Part shown: piece after piece, positions 43,999 through 51,184 of the stretch | Layout: every line of letters begins with the position of its first letter | Position numbering within the stretch: the stretch's first letter is position 1 | Assembly: GCF_000012985.1 (NCBI RefSeq) | Contig: NC_007645.1 | Coordinates: forward strand, 310,001 to 374,000 | From: Hahella chejuensis KCTC 2396 | GTDB lineage: Bacteria > Pseudomonadota > Gammaproteobacteria > Pseudomonadales > Oleiphilaceae | DNA length: 64,000 bases | Direction of reading: 5' to 3' | The notes under the pieces: model-generated | What the model was told of the DNA's origin: nothing | Databases searched by the model: none | Seen by the model: only the letters and a program-made list of their open reading frames with translations | Translations under genes and position numbers: made by a program

Positions 43999-45254
43999 AC
44001 ATCGCGATTATCGGCGCCGGCGTTTCCGGCCTTACTGCAGCCTATTACCTGCATAAAAACCATGACGTCACGCTGTATGAAGCGAATGGGCGTCCAGGCG
44101 GCCACACTGATACGCACATTCTAAGTCTGGACGGTCAGGAGGTGGCGGTCGACTCCGGTTTTATCGTATTTAATGAACGCAATTACCCCAGATTCTGCGA
44201 CATGTTGCGAGAATTAGGCGTGCAGTGGCGAGACAGCGACATGAGTTTCAGCGCGGTGAACGAGGCGACAGGCATGGAGTATGGCGCGGCGGGGCTAAGT
44301 CGACTGTTGGCGCAGAAGCGCAATCTGTTGCGACTGGATTTTTACTTGATGCTTAAAGATCTCATACGTTTTTACAAAGAAGCGCCGGAACGCGCGTTGG
44401 AAGTGGAGGCGGATCTGACATTGGGCGAATTTTTGCGTCAGGATGGATATAGTCGCGCGTTTATCGACAACCACATTGTTCCCATGGCTTGCGCCTTATG
44501 GTCTGCGTCTGCGCGGATGATTGAGGCTTTCCCGTTCCGGTTCTTCATCTCCTTCATGGACAATCACCGTATGCTGCAATTGCGCGGACGACCGCAATGG
44601 AAAGTGGTGGAGGGCGGCTCGCAGAAGTATGTGCAACGTATTCAGGCCGCGCTTGGGCGTCGCGTGCGTCTGTCCTGTCCTGTCTCCGTGGTGTCTCGCT
44701 GCGGCGACTCCGTGATGGTGCACTCGGAGCGGTATGGCGCTGAAAATTATGACGCCGTGGCCTTCGCCTGTCACAGCGATCAGGCGTTGGCTTTACTCAA
44801 GGATTCTGACAGTACGGAGCGTGACGTATTGGGCGCGATTCCTTATCAGGAAAATCTCGCGGTGGTGCATTCCGACATACGCGCCATGCCCTCGAAACGC
44901 GCCGCCTGGGCGAGCTGGAACGCCTTTATTCCACAGCAAGCGACTCAGCATTGCTCCGTCAGCTATTGGATGAATTCGCTACAAGGCCTGACTTGCCCGA
45001 CTCCCGTGATTGTGACCTTGAATCCTACCTTCCCGATCGCCCCTGAAAAAGTATACGCCCGTCGCACATATGCGCATCCCGTTTACACTCATGAGACGCT
45101 GATGGCCCAGGCGCGACGTGAGGAAATCAATGGCCGCCGCAATACCTACTATTGCGGCGCCTATTGGGGCTGGGGCTTTCACGAAGACGGCGTGCGCAGC
45201 GCGTTGGATGTCGTGTCCCTGATCCAGCGGAGGCGATATGGCGTTGCGGCATAG
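43995..45254 (+). CDS. FAD-dependent amine-oxidase-fold oxidoreductase
   Basis: 419 residues with an N-terminal FAD-binding Rossmann motif IAIIGAGVSGLTAAYYL, then the GRPGGHTDTH strand typical of the flavin amine oxidase / desaturase group. A C-terminal YYCGAYWGWGFHEDGVRSAL is characteristic of the proteins that precede DUF1365 and Cfa genes. Enzyme activity is not established; it may be a lipid oxidoreductase. It overlaps the desaturase upstream by four bases and DUF1365 downstream by 17 bases. Confidence 0.88.
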   Translation: MNIAIIGAGVSGLTAAYYLHKNHDVTLYEANGRPGGHTDTHILSLDGQEVAVDSGFIVFNERNYPRFCDMLRELGVQWRDSDMSFSAVNEATGMEYGAAGLSRLLAQKRNLLRLDFYLMLKDLIRFYKEAPERALEVEADLTLGEFLRQDGYSRAFIDNHIVPMACALWSASARMIEAFPFRFFISFMDNHRMLQLRGRPQWKVVEGGSQKYVQRIQAALGRRVRLSCPVSVVSRCGDSVMVHSERYGAENYDAVAFACHSDQALALLKDSDSTERDVLGAIPYQENLAVVHSDIRAMPSKRAAWASWNAFIPQQATQHCSVSYWMNSLQGLTCPTPVIVTLNPTFPIAPEKVYARRTYAHPVYTHETLMAQARREEINGRRNTYYCGAYWGWGFHEDGVRSALDVVSLIQRRRYGVAA

Positions 45255-46032
45255 CGCAATCTGCGAAGGTAAAGTGCGACATCGCCGCTATGCACCGGCG
45301 TCGCATTGTTTTGATTACCGAATCAGCATGACCTGGCTGGATCTGGATGAGTTGGATGAAATCAACGCATTGCCGCTCTGGTCCAGCCGTCGATTTAACC
45401 TGATGCAATTCCGGCGCTCGGATTATCTTCGCCCAGAGGTTCCGGATTTACGGCAGGCGGTATACGAGCGGTTGCAGGAAGGCGGCGTCACGCCGCAACC
45501 AGGCTCCGTTCGCTTGCTTACCCATCTGCGTTCCTGGGGCTTTTGTTTCAACCCCGTGTCGTTCTACTTCTGTTTTAACCTCCAGGATGAGTTGTACGCA
45601 ATCGTCGCGGAGATTAACAACACGCCCTGGAACGAACGTCATTCCTACGTGTTGCCAGTGACGCCGCAACGGTTGCAGGGACAGGCGCTGACGTTCAGCT
45701 TTGATAAGGCGTTTCATGTGTCGCCGTTTATGCCGATGGCGTTGCAATACGAATGGCGATTCCGTCTCGACGAGAAACGGGTGTGGACGCACATGCGGTT
45801 ATTGGAGCGCGGCGCAGTGGTGTTTGACGCCAGTCTGGGTCTGGTCAAGAAACCTCTGACCGCCGCCAGCGCATGGCGTGCGCCGCTTAAATTTCCCTTT
45901 ATGTGCATGGCCGTGGCGATAGCGATATATCGGCAGGCGTTCTCGCTTTGGCGTAAAGGCGTTCCTTTCTATCCCCATCCCAATAAAAAGTCACGAAGGG
46001 AGAGGAAGCAGATGGAGCAGGAGACAGTTTAA
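45238..46032 (+). CDS. DUF1365 family protein
   Basis: 264 residues. Family marks include the N-terminal CEGKVRHRRYAPASHCFDYR, RLLTHLRSWGFCFNPVSFYF and SFDKAFHVSPFMPM. DUF1365 genes nearly always lie between a flavin oxidoreductase and a Cfa methyltransferase, as here; the molecular role is unknown, a lipid-binding function being the usual guess. The ATG at 45238 follows GGAGG and overlaps the preceding gene. Cfa begins 44 bases later. Confidence 0.9.
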   Translation: MALRHSAICEGKVRHRRYAPASHCFDYRISMTWLDLDELDEINALPLWSSRRFNLMQFRRSDYLRPEVPDLRQAVYERLQEGGVTPQPGSVRLLTHLRSWGFCFNPVSFYFCFNLQDELYAIVAEINNTPWNERHSYVLPVTPQRLQGQALTFSFDKAFHVSPFMPMALQYEWRFRLDEKRVWTHMRLLERGAVVFDASLGLVKKPLTAASAWRAPLKFPFMCMAVAIAIYRQAFSLWRKGVPFYPHPNKKSRRERKQMEQETV

Positions 46033-46076
46033 TACGGCGTTAAGCCTCGATAGTTCAAATAGCTGGAGAAATAACT

Positions 46077-47315
46077 ATGTGGGCGAGTGCAATCAGCAAA
46101 CCCTTATTGTTGCCCGAACGTTTTTGGAAACAAGCTTTATACCGTTTGTGCTCGGGTATACAAGGCGGAGAACTGGAGCTGCGCGGCGACGGAGAAAGTC
46201 GCGTTTTCGGCGCGCCGGGACGGGACGCTTTGCGGGCCAGGATCGACGTCGCAAACCCTGACTTTTATCGCATCGCGTTGACAGGTGGCGTCAACGGGTT
46301 GTCAGAAGCCTGGATGGCGGGCGCCTGGACGTCGCCGGACCTGACTGCGCTGGTGCGCTTGTTGTTGCGCAATCGCGCGCGACTGGAGCAGTTGGAATCC
46401 GGCATGGCGCGCCTGCCGGGGGCACTGAGTAAGCTTTGGCACAGCTTCAACCGCAATACGCTGCAGGGCTCCCGCAAAAACATTGCGGCGCACTATGACC
46501 TCGGTAATGATTTCTTCCACCTGTTTCTGGATGAAAGCATGATGTATTCCTCTGCGGTATACGTCACCGGCGAGGAATCCCTAGAACAGGCCTCGAAAGC
46601 CAAATTGGAGCGAATTTGCCGCAAGCTGGCGTTAACGCCTAACGATCACCTGCTTGAAATTGGTTCAGGTTGGGGAGGCATGGCCTTGTACGCCGCCCGG
46701 GAATATGGCTGCAAGGTCACCACGGCGACCATTTCCATTGAGCAGCACACAGCCGTAGTTGAGCAGGTTCGGCAGGCGGGGCTGCAAGATCGGGTGACCG
46801 TGCTGTTGCAGGACTATCGCAAACTGGAAGGCCGCTATGACAAGGTGGTCTCCATTGAAATGGTGGAGGCGGTGGGGCATCAGTTTCTGGATGGCTACTT
46901 CCGTCAAATCAGCGGCCTGTTGAAGGACGATGGTCTGGGGCTGATTCAAGCGATCACCATTGATGACAATCGTTATGAGAAAGCGCTGCGACACGTGGAC
47001 TTCATCAAGCGCTATATCTTCCCCGGCAGCTTTATCCCCTGTGTGTCGGTGCTGACGCAGAGCGCCGCCAATGCCGGTTTGCGCCTGTTTAATCTGGAGG
47101 ATATCGGCGAAAGCTACGCCCTCACTTTGCAGGAATGGCGCAGTCGCTTTCTAAAAAGTCTGCCGCAAGTACGCGCGCAGGGATTTGACGAGCGTTTCAT
47201 TCGCATGTGGGAGTTTTACCTTTGCTATTGCGAAGGCGGCTTCCGCGAGCGGGCAATCTCCAATGTGCAGATGCTGTTCGCCAAACCGGATAGTCGGCGC
47301 GGGCAATGGCTGTGA
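46077..47315 (+). CDS. cfa: Cyclopropane-fatty-acyl-phospholipid synthase family methyltransferase
   Basis: 412 residues. The SAM-binding motif I LLEIGSGWGGMALYAA and the following EYGCKVTTATIS are clear; the catalytic region has VSIEMVEAVGHQFLDGYF, and the C terminus carries the conserved YLCYCEGGFRER. It methylates cis double bonds of membrane phospholipids, most simply to cyclopropane rings. The ATG at 46077 follows GGAGA. It overlaps the DUF1295 gene by ten bases. Whether the product is a ring or a methyl/methylene branch cannot be told from sequence. Confidence 0.92.
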   Translation: MWASAISKPLLLPERFWKQALYRLCSGIQGGELELRGDGESRVFGAPGRDALRARIDVANPDFYRIALTGGVNGLSEAWMAGAWTSPDLTALVRLLLRNRARLEQLESGMARLPGALSKLWHSFNRNTLQGSRKNIAAHYDLGNDFFHLFLDESMMYSSAVYVTGEESLEQASKAKLERICRKLALTPNDHLLEIGSGWGGMALYAAREYGCKVTTATISIEQHTAVVEQVRQAGLQDRVTVLLQDYRKLEGRYDKVVSIEMVEAVGHQFLDGYFRQISGLLKDDGLGLIQAITIDDNRYEKALRHVDFIKRYIFPGSFIPCVSVLTQSAANAGLRLFNLEDIGESYALTLQEWRSRFLKSLPQVRAQGFDERFIRMWEFYLCYCEGGFRERAISNVQMLFAKPDSRRGQWL

Positions 47316-48085
47316 ATCTAATGCTGCTGTGGTGGTCGCCGGCCTGTCTGGCGGCCGTCTTCCTGTTGGGATACCTGGTGCAGACTCGCAGTCGGAATGC
47401 GGGATGGGTCGATGTCTGGTGGGCGGCGGGCGTTGGCGTCACTGGGGCTTTATACGCGTTAGTGGGAACGGGCGAACTGGCGTTACGTCTGACCGTGGCG
47501 GTGATCTATCTGGTCTGGTTTGGACGTCTGGCGTGGCATTTGGCGAACCGAATTTCCCACACGGAGGAGGACGGTCGATACGCTGCTCTGCGTGCATGGG
47601 CGGGAGATCGCTGGCGCAGCGTATTTCTCGGGCTGTATATGATGCAGGCCTCCTGGGTGTGGATTTTCACTTTGCCCGCCTGGGTGCTTAGTCAGGCGCA
47701 GACGCCGCCTGCGCCTCTATATGCGGCTGCGCTGGCGCTGGTAGTCGCCGCCTGGATGGGCGAAGCGCTGGCGGACCGGCAGTTGGCGACGTTTAAAGCC
47801 GATTCGCAAAACCAGGGTAAAACCTGCCGACAAGGTCTATGGCGCTATTCGCGGCACCCCAATTACTTTTTTGAATGGCTGCACTGGTTCGCCTATCCGC
47901 TATTGGGCGCCGCTTCCGCCTGGAATCTCTGGTTATGGCTCGCGCCAGCGCTGATGTTTGTCTTCCTGTATTTCATTACCGGCATTCCGTTCACCGAACG
48001 ACAGGCGTTGCGTTCACGAGGAGAGGATTACCGGGATTATCAACGCCGCACCCCTATGTTTATTCCCTGGAGGCCCAAGTCATGA
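47306..48085 (+). CDS. DUF1295 family membrane protein (steroid 5-alpha-reductase-like)
   Basis: 259 residues with about six membrane helices. The C-terminal half has the family motif GLWRYSRHPNYFFEWLHWFAYP and FTERQALRSRGEDYRDYQRRT, shared with steroid 5-alpha-reductases and isoprenylcysteine methyltransferases, where it binds the NADPH or SAM cofactor. A role as an NADPH-dependent ene-reductase on a lipid is an inference. It overlaps cfa upstream and the second methyltransferase downstream (ATGA), so all are translated together. Confidence 0.88.
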   Translation: MAVNLMLLWWSPACLAAVFLLGYLVQTRSRNAGWVDVWWAAGVGVTGALYALVGTGELALRLTVAVIYLVWFGRLAWHLANRISHTEEDGRYAALRAWAGDRWRSVFLGLYMMQASWVWIFTLPAWVLSQAQTPPAPLYAAALALVVAAWMGEALADRQLATFKADSQNQGKTCRQGLWRYSRHPNYFFEWLHWFAYPLLGAASAWNLWLWLAPALMFVFLYFITGIPFTERQALRSRGEDYRDYQRRTPMFIPWRPKS

Positions 48086-49095
48086 GCATGATTGAACTGG
48101 CGGAAAAAGGCTGGTTGCCTGACGCCCTGATTCGCTTTGGCATTCGTCGCCTGTGTCGCGAGCGTCTGACGCAGGAGCGCAAGCGTGGCGGCGGCGAGCT
48201 TGAGAGAATCGCCCGCTACCTCGACGGTCCCATCGCCATTGAGACACGGGCGGCGAACGAGCAGCATTATGAGGTTCCCGCTGAGTTTTATCGCCTGGTC
48301 TTAGGGCCGCGCTTGAAGTACAGCGCCTGCTGGTGGGGGAAAGAGGTAAGCGATCTTGCCGCAGCGGAGGAAGCAATGCTGGCTATATACGCAGAGCGGG
48401 CTCAGCTGGCCGATGGACAACGGATACTTGATCTGGGGTGCGGTTGGGGATCTCTGAGTCTATGGCTGGCGGAGACCTTCCCCAAGGCGGAGATTACTGG
48501 CGTGTCCAATTCCTCATCGCAGCGTAGTTACATTGAGGAGCAGGCGGCGCTGCGCGGTCTGAGCAATCTTAAAATTCTGACATGCGATGTGAATGTGTTT
48601 TGCCCCACTACAACATTCGATCGCATTGTTTCGGTCGAAATGCTGGAGCATGTGCGTAACTATCAGGCCTTATTTGAGCGTATCGGACAGTGGCTGACGC
48701 CAGCGGGTTTGTTTTTCGCTCACATATTCTGTCATCGCAAACTGCTCTATCCCTTTGAAACGGAAGGCGCCAGTAACTGGATGGGCAGATATTTCTTTAC
48801 GGGAGGGCTGATGCCGGCGGCGGGCACATTTGGCCATTTCCAGCAGAATCTGCGCCTGATGCAGCAATGGATGCTGGACGGTCGCCACTATGGCGCGACG
48901 GCGGAAGCCTGGCTAAGCAACCTGGACGCCAATGAGGCTGCAGTAAGACGAATCTTTGCTGAGGCCTACGGAGAGGACAGCGCCGAGCTTTGGACACAAC
49001 GCTGGCGTATGTTTTTCATGGCCTGTGCGGAGCTGTTTAACTACCGCTCTGGCGCAGAATGGCAGGTAGGGCACTATCTATTTATGAAGCAATAG
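48082..49095 (+). CDS. Cfa-superfamily methyltransferase, coclaurine N-methyltransferase-like
   Basis: 337 residues from ATG 48082, overlapping the previous stop by four bases. It has SAM motif I ILDLGCGWGSLSLWLAE, ITGVSNSSSQR and VSVEMLEHVRNYQALFERI. It also has a distinctive stretch (HIFCHRKLLYPFE, MGRYFFTGGLMP, DGRHYGATAEAWL) that resembles plant coclaurine/pavine N-methyltransferases and their bacterial relatives more than ordinary Cfa. It is therefore a second, distinct methyltransferase in the operon. The substrate is unknown: an amine-containing lipid head group or an unsaturated chain are both possible. Confidence 0.85.
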   Translation: MSMIELAEKGWLPDALIRFGIRRLCRERLTQERKRGGGELERIARYLDGPIAIETRAANEQHYEVPAEFYRLVLGPRLKYSACWWGKEVSDLAAAEEAMLAIYAERAQLADGQRILDLGCGWGSLSLWLAETFPKAEITGVSNSSSQRSYIEEQAALRGLSNLKILTCDVNVFCPTTTFDRIVSVEMLEHVRNYQALFERIGQWLTPAGLFFAHIFCHRKLLYPFETEGASNWMGRYFFTGGLMPAAGTFGHFQQNLRLMQQWMLDGRHYGATAEAWLSNLDANEAAVRRIFAEAYGEDSAELWTQRWRMFFMACAELFNYRSGAEWQVGHYLFMKQ

Positions 49096-49113
49096 TCGCG
49101 TTTGACTTTCTAA

Positions 49114-49145
49114 GCGATAGTGACACTGGCGACGGTCGCTATCGC
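49114..49145 (+). terminator. Terminator-like hairpin ending the lipid operon
   Basis: GCGATAGTGAC pairs with GTCGCTATCGC (one T.G) around a ten-base loop, 19 bases past the last operon stop. A second small CTGT/ACAG hairpin and T-rich DNA follow. Confidence 0.55.
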
Positions 49146-49627
49146 CCTCTGTGAAAAACAGCCCTTTCTTCATTATTAATTTTTCTTGTCTTAATGGAAT
49201 AAGTGCGTCCTGCACTCCAAATGTAATAACGATATATATAGAAATGAATATGTATCTGCAAATGGCATTACGCCCTTCCATGATGCGTCAAAGTTCATGA
49301 CTTTGCGGTGAATTAATAATGGCGTTATTTTATAACCTGCTGATAATCATGACCATTATTAATGCTAATCCAGAGTATGTAGGCGGTACGATCGTCCAAA
49401 TAGTCCATATGGATGGTCGTAATTTCATCAATCATGGGGTTAAATACGCCGCTTGTTGGATGGTTCGCGTGTAAGCAGGATAGGTTTCAGTATTGGTCGC
49501 CAGGGTCGCCGGCGCTTTTTCCGCCGCAAACGCGAATGTTTTGCAGAAAAGGTTAGATAGATTCTATGGAAGAACCCAGAAATCGGGCCGGTTTCGTTTC
49601 TCCGGAGTTTGAGCGGGGAGAATGACG
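49146..49627. other. AT-rich gap, no supported gene
   Basis: About 480 bases. A 51-codon plus frame (49319-49474, starting MALFYNLLIIM) has no ribosome binding site or recognised family and is not called. The rest is AT-rich up to 49420. A promoter for the DUF4382 gene is expected but was not assigned. Confidence 0.45.
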
Positions 49628-50551
49628 ATGTTGAAACTCGTGCTTAAATTTTTGTTTCTTGTCGGCGCGCTAGGCCTGTTCGGTTGTGGGCAGGATGAAA
49701 GCGCTGCGGACAAGGCTCCGTTCTCTCTCGAAATCACCGATGCGCCGGTGGATGGAGCGACCAAGGTGGTCATTGAATTCACCGGAGTAGAGATCCAGTC
49801 TCAATCAAACGGTCGTTCCGTTTACGAGTATGCAGAGCCGCGCAGTATAGATTTGTTGTCAGAATCCCTGGCTGGAAATCGCATTTCCCTGTTGCAGGGC
49901 GAGCTTGGCATTGGCGCATATTCATGGCTGAGACTGATGGTGAATGCTCGTCTGGATGGTGTTTTCGACTCCTACATTGAGTTAGCGGATGGTTCTCGCT
50001 ATGAGCTGGCCATTTCCGAAGAAAATCTGGATGGGCTAAAAATTGATCGGGAGTTCATGGTCCGCGCCGGACAGCCAAAAGGTTTTCTTATCGACCTGGA
50101 TTTGAGACGCTCCATCATTGAGAACAACCGCCAATTCAAGTTGAAGCCGGTATTGAAAACGGTGGATCTGAGCAGCGTGCGCTCCTTAACCGTCAATGTT
50201 GCGCCTGAATTGCTGGCGGCTAACTGTGACAATTCCGGCCAGTATGCTGGCGCGATATATATGTTCGCTGGCGCGCACGCAGTTTTGGATGATATCGACG
50301 GTGACGATAAAGACCCGGTGGCGACTGCCGTGCTGTCCAGTACAGCGAACCCGGAAAATGGCATGTACAGGGCGGTTATCTGGAATCCGGACAACGGGGC
50401 TTACCGCTTGGCGTATAGCTGTAATCCCAAAGACAATCCAGAGCTGAATGACCAGGGTTTTTCCTTCGCTGAACAAACGGTCACAGTGGTTGTCGTTAAT
50501 GATGACGGCGATAAGACCGCAATTCTGGACGCTTCCGCAACGCCGCTTTGA
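49628..50551 (+). CDS. DUF4382-domain lipoprotein
   Basis: About 307 residues from ATG 49628; GGGGAG stands eight bases before it but only two before the in-frame ATG at 49622. Lipobox GLFGC (C20). The DUF4382 domain covers roughly residues 30-170 (FSLEITDAPVDGATKVVIEFTG is its entry motif, given here as the region near 32-53). A second beta-rich domain follows (about 185-305), with two cysteines (AANCDN, AYSCNP). DUF4382 proteins are cell-surface proteins of unknown function. A hairpin covers the stop codon. Confidence 0.82.
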   Translation: MLKLVLKFLFLVGALGLFGCGQDESAADKAPFSLEITDAPVDGATKVVIEFTGVEIQSQSNGRSVYEYAEPRSIDLLSESLAGNRISLLQGELGIGAYSWLRLMVNARLDGVFDSYIELADGSRYELAISEENLDGLKIDREFMVRAGQPKGFLIDLDLRRSIIENNRQFKLKPVLKTVDLSSVRSLTVNVAPELLAANCDNSGQYAGAIYMFAGAHAVLDDIDGDDKDPVATAVLSSTANPENGMYRAVIWNPDNGAYRLAYSCNPKDNPELNDQGFSFAEQTVTVVVVNDDGDKTAILDASATPL

Positions 50552-50575
50552 GCGGCGTCTGCGTATATCTAGACT
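50540..50575 (+). terminator. Terminator overlapping the DUF4382 gene stop
   Basis: ACGCCGCT / AGCGGCGT form a perfect eight-base stem around TTG (50540-50558). The stop codon TGA lies in the loop and right arm. T-rich DNA (CTCTTTTCTTC...) follows from about 50574. Confidence 0.5.
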
Positions 50576-50750
50576 CTTTTCTTCTTCTTTGTTCTTCGGC
50601 CCTTGCGCCGTAACTTCAATCTACTCCCTCTCCTTCCTGATGCTACGCCCCTTCCTGTGGCGTTATAGATGATGCGCCTTGAATCGGTTTCAACGAGCAT
50701 TTTGGTTCTGACTGCGACACTTCCAATAACAACTTTGCAGGAGAACAAGA

Positions 50751-51179
50751 ATGCAAAAGCCAATCCTTATTTCCGCTTTGGCCGCTACGATATTGCTGAG
50801 CGGCTGTGCTTCCACAGGCGGTAAGCGCGATCTAAGCCAGTCTTTATACTTGCGTGGGCAGTTTGCCTGGTGGGATGCGTTGGATGAATACAAGGTCAAA
50901 AAAGCCGGACCTGATCTTTATGTCGCCAGCGTGGAACTGAAGGCGGACGGTCAGCCCTATGAACTGAAATTCGGCGACGCAGCCTGGAGTGCGGGAACCA
51001 ACTGCGGCTTCCTGTCCCAGGAAGACCAAATGCTGGAGTTCGGCAAGAAGTCCAAAGCCAATTGCTCATCCGTTTTTGAAAACTTCAAATTCAATCCGCC
51101 CGAAACCGGGGTGTACAGCTTTTATCTGGATAACAGCGGCGAACAGCCGGTGGTTTACGTTGAGCCGGCTAATAAATAA
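50751..51179 (+). CDS. Predicted lipoprotein, carbohydrate-binding-like
   Basis: 142 residues. Lipobox LLSGC (C19) and a ~115-residue mature domain. The sequence SLYLRGQFAWWDALDEYKV, with its aromatic pair, and the following YELKFGDAAW resemble the small beta-sandwich modules (pullulanase X25/SusE type) that bind glucans in other proteins. That is a motif impression, not a firm assignment. Two cysteines (TNCGFL, ANCSSV) may pair. AGGAGAA precedes the ATG. The gene is convergent with the GGDEF/EAL gene. Confidence 0.65.
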   Translation: MQKPILISALAATILLSGCASTGGKRDLSQSLYLRGQFAWWDALDEYKVKKAGPDLYVASVELKADGQPYELKFGDAAWSAGTNCGFLSQEDQMLEFGKKSKANCSSVFENFKFNPPETGVYSFYLDNSGEQPVVYVEPANK

Positions 51180-51184
51180 AGCCG

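Noticed and set aside
49078-49281. 67-codon minus-strand open frame
   Set aside because: It overlaps the terminator-like hairpin after the lipid operon and the end of the last operon gene; no family recognised.
49319-49474. 51-codon plus-strand open frame in an AT-rich gap
   Set aside because: A hydrophobic start is present but there is no ribosome binding site, and nothing else supports translation.
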